Assembly (NCBI GenBank): GCA_034359265.1
Contig: CP136890.1
Location: 82,361,501-82,425,500, forward strand
Reading direction: 5' to 3'
Source: Canna indica
Taxonomy: Eukaryota; Streptophyta; Magnoliopsida; Zingiberales; Cannaceae
Length of the DNA: 64,000 nt
Each line of letters begins with the position of its first letter. The stretch's first letter is position 1. The position numbers and the translations under genes are program-made. The notes beneath the pieces were generated by a model. That model ran no database searches. It had not been told where the DNA came from and saw only the letters and a list, made by a program, of their open reading frames with translations. Below are positions 57,710 through 64,000 of the stretch, in pieces.

Positions 57710-60360
57710 TGTTTTGGGTGCGGGCAGGTTGGGGAATTCAGAAAGGATTGTCCTGGCAAGGGTAGTCAGCAGCCTGATCAGACTAGAGAAAAGGCACCAT
57801 TGTCAGTGGATTCCGTAGCTCAGAAGGGTCAGAGTCAGGGAGGAGGCCAGCGAGCTGGTGGTTCAGAGAGGCCTGCTGCATGGGTGTTTCTGTAATGGCA
57901 GAGACAGTCTTTCGAAGCTATAAGGTTGTCATTTGTGGGCATGTGCTGATGGCCGATTTGACACTCTTACCGATGTTGGAGCTTGATGTGATATTGGGCA
58001 TGCACTGGTTGGCGAACCATTTCGCCTCAATTGATTGCTGGGCTAAGTCTGTGACCTTCAGTAGGCCTAGGATGCCCCAGTTTACCTTCCAGGGTGAGGG
58101 AAGGGGTGAGCCGTTGATGGTGATATCAGCTCTTAAGGCCCAGAAGTTACTTTTTGGCGGGTATCAGTCATTTTTGACCTTTGTGTCAGTGGCAGAGGAA
58201 GGTGGAGGTGCGGCCGGAGACATCGGGAGAACGACTGTAGTATGCGGGTTCTCTAATGTCTTTTCAGAGGAGTTGCTAGGGTCACCTCCAGAGAGAGAGA
58301 TCAAATTTTGTATCGATTTGTAGCCAGGGGTGAAGCTGATCTCCATTCCTCCGTACCGAATGACACCAACCGAGTTGAGGGAGTTGAAGTCCCGGTTGCA
58401 GGAGCTGCTTGATCTGAGTTTCATTCGCCCCAGTGTTTCATCTTGGGGTTCTCTAGTGCTCTTTGTAAAGAAGAAGGATGGGTTCATGCGGATGTGCATT
58501 GATTACCGATAGCTTAACAAGGTAGCATGCTGAGCACTTGAGGGTAGTTCTGGAAACTCTCAGAGAGCACAGATTATATGCCAATTCCTCCAAGTGCGAG
58601 TTCTGCCTGGAGAGCGTGGGATTTCTTGGCCAAGTGGTGTCCAGGGAAGGAATAAAGGTGGACCATGCAAAGATAGAGACAGTTCAGAACTGGAAGAGGC
58701 CGACTAATGTCTCGAAGATTCGCAGTTTTCTGGGGTTGGCAGGTTACTACAGAAAGTTTGTGGAGAATTTCTCCAGGATTACAGCGCCATTGACCCGCCT
58801 GACCCAGAAGAAGGTCAAGTTCAAACGGGACAGTAAGTGCGAGGAGAGCTTTCTGAAGCTCAACGACCGCTTGACGTCGGCGCCTATTTTAGCAGTACCC
58901 TCGGGTTCAGGAGATTTTGTTGTTTATTGTGATGCCTCCCGGGTCGACTTGGGTTGTGTGTTGATACAGAATGGCAGGGTGACAGTTTATGCCTCTCGTC
59001 AGTTGAAGGTGCATGAGAAAAATTACCCGACCTATGATCTAGAGCTGACAGCGGTAGTGTTCGCATTGAAGCTGTGGCGTCACTACTTTTATTGCGAGGC
59101 TTGTGAGATATTCACTGATCATAAGAGCCTCTAGTATTTGCTCACCCAAAAGGAGTTGAATATGAGGTAGAGAAGATGGCTTGATCAAGCTGTTGAAGGA
59201 CTATGACTGCACAATCATGTACCATCCAAGGAAGGCTAATGTGGTAGCTGATGCTCTGAGTAGGAAGTCTATGGGCAGTCTGGCGCATTTGGCGGTCAGG
59301 AGAAGGCCATTGGCCCAAGATTTGGCCTTATGTTTGGATGGTGGAGCGGTCTTGTCAGTATCATATTCTGGTGCGCTGGTGGCCCACTTGAGAGTGCAGT
59401 CCACATTGGTTGACATGCTGCAGGCAGCGCATGAGGAGAATATTTTTTACGCACTTACTAAGGATCTGGTCAGTAGAGGAGATGCAGATAATGGGTTCAG
59501 TGTGGACTCGGAGGACGTTCTGAGGTTTAAGAACTGGATAGTAGTTACAGATATGGCCGAGGTTCGCAGGCAAGTACTGGAGATGGCTCATCGATCTACC
59601 TATACTTTGCATCTGGGAGCCACGAAGATGTACCGAGATCTCAGACAGAATTGTTGGTGTAAAGACATTAGAAGGGAAGTGGTCGAGTTTGTGTCTAAGT
59701 GCCTGGGGTGTCAACAGCATTGGGATGGCCCCTTTGAGGCGTTGGAGATGCAGGTCGCTTGTAGGCTGGTTTGAGGCAGGAGATTCCCTTATGGTGGGAC
59801 CTGATTTTGTAGAAGAGGCTGTGGGAAAAGTAAAGCAGATCAGAGAGAGGTTGTTGGCAGCTCAGAGTCGCTAAAAAATGTATGCTGATGGAAAGGCCAG
59901 GGAGGTAGAGTTTGGTGAGGGGGACATGGTGTTCCTCAAGGTGTCTCCTATGAAAGGGGTGGCGAGGTTTGGTAAGAAGGGAAAGATAAGCCCTAGGTTC
60001 ATTGGGTCGTTTCCTATTCTCGGGCACAGGGGAGCTGTGGCCTATGAGTTGGCCTTACCTTCTAATATGGACCGAGTACATCCACTGTTCCATGTGTCTA
60101 TGCTGAGGAAGTACATTCAGGATTAGTCTCATGTAATTGAGTCTACCGCAGTGGAGGTGGATTCAGCAGCCTCATATGAGGAGCGGCCAGTTGAGGTGCT
60201 AGACCGACAAATCCGAAAGTTGATGTCCAAGGAGATCCCCTTGGTTAAGGTCCGATGGGAGCACCATTCCGGCCAGGAGGCCACCTGGGAGGTAGAGCAG
60301 GATATGAGGGAGCGTTATCCTTCATTGTTTGATGTTGTGGTGAGTCCTTATTTTCTTTTC
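57710..60360 (+). pseudogene. Gypsy copy G2: gag-pol remnant (chromovirus-like)
   Basis: Order: gag zinc knuckle CFGCGQVGEFRKDC (57710-57751, His replaced by Glu); protease end (DVILGMHWLANHFASIDCWA); RT start ([38 protein letters not shown]); then a deletion near 58520 removing the catalytic YxDD part; RT thumb and RNase H ([33 protein letters not shown]); integrase zinc finger (CLGCQQ); deletion of the integrase core at about 59715; integrase C-terminus; chromodomain-like end (VRWEHHSGQEATWEVEQDMR). Several stops. Most of gag is missing (56990-57700). Domain order RT-RH-INT marks it as Ty3/gypsy. Not functional. Confidence 0.88.
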
Positions 60361-60398
60361 TGAAATTCGAGAACGAATTTTCTTTAAGGAGAGAGGAT

Positions 60399-61560
60399 TG
60401 TAATATCCTAGATATTTAAGTTTATTATTATTATTTTCTTTCTCCTTATTTGTGTTTGTCAAACTAGCGGACTAGTTTGTGGTCAAGTCGAGTCGACTCA
60501 TGGTCCGGAGCGAGCTTGCGAGCTCGGGTAAGTATGATGTGTATTTTTGAATTTATGAAATTAGGCTTGAGTGGTTGACATTATTTAATTTGATATTGTG
60601 TGTGCATAATTATTAATTATGTTCATATGAGTATTTAATTAATTATTTGTGATTTATTAGAATGAGATTAATTAAATTATTTAAGTCTATCGGGTTAGCG
60701 GGTTTTGGTTTTGGCTTAAGGTGGATGCGGGTTGTGAATTAAGGTTTAAGGGGTTAGGGTTGAGGATTTTTCCAAATTAAGTTGAATGGTTTACTCTCCC
60801 TCTCTTCGGGATTTTAATCAGATTTTTGAAATTGTTCGTGATGGCTCGATATTCATGCCTTGCTCTTAGATTTCCTTCGAGTTCTTGCCATATTTTCTTG
60901 ACGTGCAAATCATAATTTATTCTTCCAAATTTGGTTTTTTGATTTGTGGATTGCATGCTTAGGATTAAATCTGTGATTTTGGATAGAAATCATGTGGTAG
61001 GATTAAGATCTTGATAATGACTAATTAATGGTTCTTGATCTTAATGTTTGATTCTTGGTTTAAGTGTGTGGATTCTTGTTAATATTGATGAAAAACATAA
61101 TTTCTGTGAATTAATTCTTGATATTAGTATTCTGTCCTAATGGTAAATTAGGAGTTAATTTATTATTAATTTCGAATTTAATTTCAAAGTATGCTGAAAT
61201 TGTATGTTGCTGAAATTTGTATGCTGTTTGTTGAATCTGGGCTGATTTTTATTTTCCTTGTATGATGTGATTAGATCTCTTAACATCGTCGTGTAACCTA
61301 TCGTTTCGACCAGAAAACATAGTTTAGAAATAAAGGACATACTTTGGAGACTAGATTCGGATCAGACACAGCAATTCTGGGCAGAACAGTAACCTGAAAC
61401 AAAACCCTAATTGAGATTACCCAAATTTTAATTCTATAATTAAAATTAGATTTTAGGATGAGCATAATCTGTTATGAACCAACTTACAAAGTATTCATGA
61501 AATAAAATCACACGGATTCATGACATTACGGGTATAAGGGATAGGGGTCGGGTTTGGAGT
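60399..61560 (+). mobile_element. Gypsy copy G2: 3' LTR, first half only
   Basis: Starts TGTAATATCCTAGATATT after the polypurine tract AAGGAGAGAGGAT. At about 61560 (after GGGTTTGGAGTG) it switches abruptly to an LTR in the opposite orientation. Confidence 0.8.
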
Positions 61561-63583
61561 GATGAGGTTCATGCCCACGGCCTCTAACCCTCCAAAGAAG
61601 AGCATCATGCCGAAGCTCGACATGCCCGAAGGCAACAATATATATCAAAGAAGTGCATCGGGCCGAAGTCCACCATGCCGAAGGCAACAACACATACTAG
61701 AGAAGTGCATCGGGCTGAAGCCCACCATGCCGAAGGCAACAACACATACTAGAGAAGTGCATCGGACCGAAGCTCATCATGCCGAAGGAAACAACACATA
61801 CTACAGAAGTGCATCGGGCCGAAGCCCACCATGCCGAAGGCAACAACACATACTAGAATATTCGGGAACGACCCTCCGAACTTATCTTGCTGGTTGAGAA
61901 TTTTGGCGTCCAACCACCCGGGCGTAGCTCGAACCCCGTCTCCTAATTGAGCCGCTTCGTCATTCCCAAGGATATGATGCATCAAAATCTAAGTCAAGAT
62001 TCTCCTACGGTGTCCTAGGGGTGTCCTCATTATGAAGCGTCTTAACACTTCAAACCCCACCCCTATCCATTATACCCGTAATGTCATGAACCCGTGTGGT
62101 TTTATTTCATGAATACTTTGTAAGTTGGTTCATAACAGATTATGCTCATCATAAAACCTAATTTTAATTATAGAATTAAAATTTGGATAATCTCAATTAG
62201 GGTTTTGTTTTATGTTACTGTTCTGCCCAGAATTATTGTGTCTAACCCGAATCTAGTCTCCAAAGTATGTCATTTATTTCCAAACTATATTTTCTGGTCG
62301 AAACGATAAATTACACGACTATGTTCAGAGATCTAATCACATCATACAAGGAAAATAAAAATTAGCCCAGATTCAACAAACAGCATACAAATTTCAGCAA
62401 CATACAATTTCAGCATACTTATGAAATTAAATTCGAAATTAATAAGAAATTAATTCCTAATTTACCATTAGGACAGAATACTAATCTCAAGAATTATTTC
62501 ACAGAAATCATGCTTTTCATCAATATTAACAAGAATCCACACACTTAAACCAAAAATCAAGCATTAAGATCAAGAACCCCCTTCTCAAGAACCCTTAATT
62601 AGTCATTATCAAGATCTTAATTCTACCACATGATTTCTACCCAAAATCACAGATTTAATCCTAAGCATGCAATCCACAAATCAGAAAACCAAATTTGAAA
62701 TAATAAATCATGATTTGCATGTCAAGAAAATATGGCAAGAACTCGAAGGAAATCCAAGAACAAGGCATGAATATCGAGCCGTCACGAACAACTTCAAAAA
62801 TCCGATTAAAATCCCGAAGAGAGAAAGTAAACCATTCAACTTAATTTGGAAAAATCCTCAACCCTAACCCCTTAAACCTTAATTCACAACCCGCATCCAC
62901 CTTAAGCCAAAACCAAAACCCGCTAACCCGATATACTTAAATAATTTAATTAATCTCATTCTAATAAATCACAAACAATGAATTAAATACCCATATGAAC
63001 ATAATTAATAATTATGCACACACAATATCAAATTAAATAATGTCAACCACTCAAGCCTAATTTCATAAATTCAAAAAATTCACATCCTACTTACCCGAGC
63101 TCGCAAGCTCGCTCCGGACCATGAGTCGACTCGGCTCGATCACGAACTAGTCCGCTAGCTTGGCAAACACACATAAGGAGAAAGAAAATAGAAATAATAA
63201 ACTTAAATATCTAGGATATTACAATCCTCTCTCCTTAAAGAAAATTCATCATCGAATTTCAGAAAAGAAACTAAGGACTCACCACAACATCAAACAATGA
63301 AGGATAACACTCCCTCATATCCTGCTCCACCTCCCAGGTGGCCTCTTGGCCGAAATGGTGCTCCCATCGAACCCTAACCAAGGGGATCTTCTTGGACCTC
63401 AACTTCTGGATCTGCCGGTCTAGCACCTTAACTGGTTGCTCATCATATGAGGCTGCTGAATCCACCTCCACTGCGGTAGGCTCAATTACATGCATAAACA
63501 TATGGAACACTGAATGTACTCGGTCTATACTAGGAGGTAGGGCCAACTCATAGGCCACAGCTCCCCTGTGCCCGAGAATTGCC
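61561..63583 (-). mobile_element. Gypsy copy G3: inverted LTR plus pol 3' end
   Basis: Minus-strand LTR from TGTAATATCC at 63223 down to the minisatellite and ATGCCCACGGCC near 61572. Upstream on the minus strand (63583-63224) lies the pol end: ILGHRGAVAYELALPPSIDR, then VRVRWEHHFGQEATWEVEQD. G3 is tail-to-tail with G2, giving about 1.1 kb inverted LTR arms separated by about 0.5 kb. Confidence 0.8.
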
Positions 63584-63809
63584 ATTGTCATTACATAATT
63601 GCCACGTGTCATTTTCCATCATGACATCTTATGTGGCCAAGCTTCACTTGTCACGTTGGCTTCCGTTTGCTGACATGAACTTCCGTTAAGAAAAAAGACA
63701 AAAATGATCTAATTATATAACATCGAGGGCAATTTTGGTTAAAAACATAATTAATGGGCAAATTTACATATTTTTCAATACTTCAGAGGCAAATTTGGCC
63801 CTTTTATCT
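63584..63809. mobile_element. Right part of palindromic MITE split by the gypsy cluster
   Basis: Contains ATTGCCACGTGTCATTTTCC, CTTGTCACGTTGGCTTCCGT and, at the end, TTTTTCAATACTTCAGAGGC. The counterpart GACCAAATTTGCCCATAAAG and GTATTGAAAAAGATGC lies at 51274-51330. Together they match the element at 47469-47870 and mark the insertion site of the gypsy cluster. The final 190 bases (63810-64000) are AT-rich with a GAAGCAAACGTGACC phrase like a Tourist terminus; no gene seen. Confidence 0.6.
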
Positions 63810-64000
63810 GGTGTATATCAGATATAATATCAATTGTATATTTTTTCATTCATATTTTCTTCTAATTCATGCACTAAACAAACAATGGATATTAATCAAT
63901 TTCGTACTATATTCTTTTTTATCCTATGAAGCAAACGTGACCTAAAAGCAACTATATAAAAAAAATTAAAAATTCATATTAGAAATTAATGTTTTACTTT

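Noticed and set aside
51545..61897. Repeated frames with MPKATTHTREVH or GMVGFGLMHFF motifs
   Set aside because: Translations of the LTR minisatellite on either strand; not proteins.

Overview
This is a stretch of plant nuclear DNA, almost certainly from a flowering plant. The SOSEKI, SCARECROW, EXORDIUM-like and DUF632 families are land-plant families, and the transposon mix (CACTA, Mutator-like, hAT, PIF/Harbinger, copia, gypsy, LINE) is typical of plants. The only intact host gene is very GC-rich, which suggests a monocot (inference). One gene looks intact and host-encoded: an EXORDIUM-like secreted protein on the minus strand (26339-27250). Nearly everything else is transposons, many nested inside one another.

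Layout. 1-5816: the 3' part of a decayed CACTA element (CACTA-1) with broken transposase genes and a small hAT insertion. 5817-10042: a copia remnant split by a 3.0 kb CACTA element (CACTA-5, TSD TCC) that carries a DUF632-type gene fragment, a foldback element and a hAT MITE. 10043-12284: unassigned repeat plus a 1.3 kb Mutator-like foldback element (TSD ATATTAAATA). 12285-22148: remains of a CACTA element (CACTA-4), split by a 7.5 kb hAT-like element (TSD GTCATGCA), itself split by a 5.8 kb CACTA-type element (TSD AAA) carrying pieces of three unrelated host genes: terpene synthase, RNA polymerase subunit 9 and SOSEKI. 22900-24205: a decayed LINE. 26339-27250: the EXORDIUM-like gene, with a 2.1 kb deleted CACTA element (CACTA-3, TSD TTA) about 300 bp upstream of its ATG. 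29930-32820: PIF/Harbinger-like and hAT-like remnants. 32821-41566: a probable Pack-MULE carrying a broken SCARECROW fragment, into which a complete 7.1 kb CACTA element (CACTA-2, TSD GAT) has inserted.

CACTA-2 is the functional centrepiece. It has a 1158-residue transposase with all three expected catalytic acidic residues, a second five-exon gene (400 residues, Transposase_24-like), subterminal arrays of paired GCAACGGC/GCCGTTGC motifs, and perfect target-site duplications. CACTA-1, -3 and -4 look like decayed or deleted relatives, and CACTA-2 could in principle supply transposase to related copies.

42181-51261: Mutator-like long-TIR elements, hAT MITEs, a PIF/Harbinger element and a solo LTR (TSD CCATA). 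51331-63583: a rearranged cluster of three gypsy/chromovirus copies in opposite orientations that share internal deletions, with truncated LTRs containing a ~52 bp minisatellite. I saw no tRNA, rRNA or CRISPR array. The strongest observation is that five different host genes are represented as exon-structured fragments inside three transposons within about 34 kb. All comparisons were made by eye without database searches.
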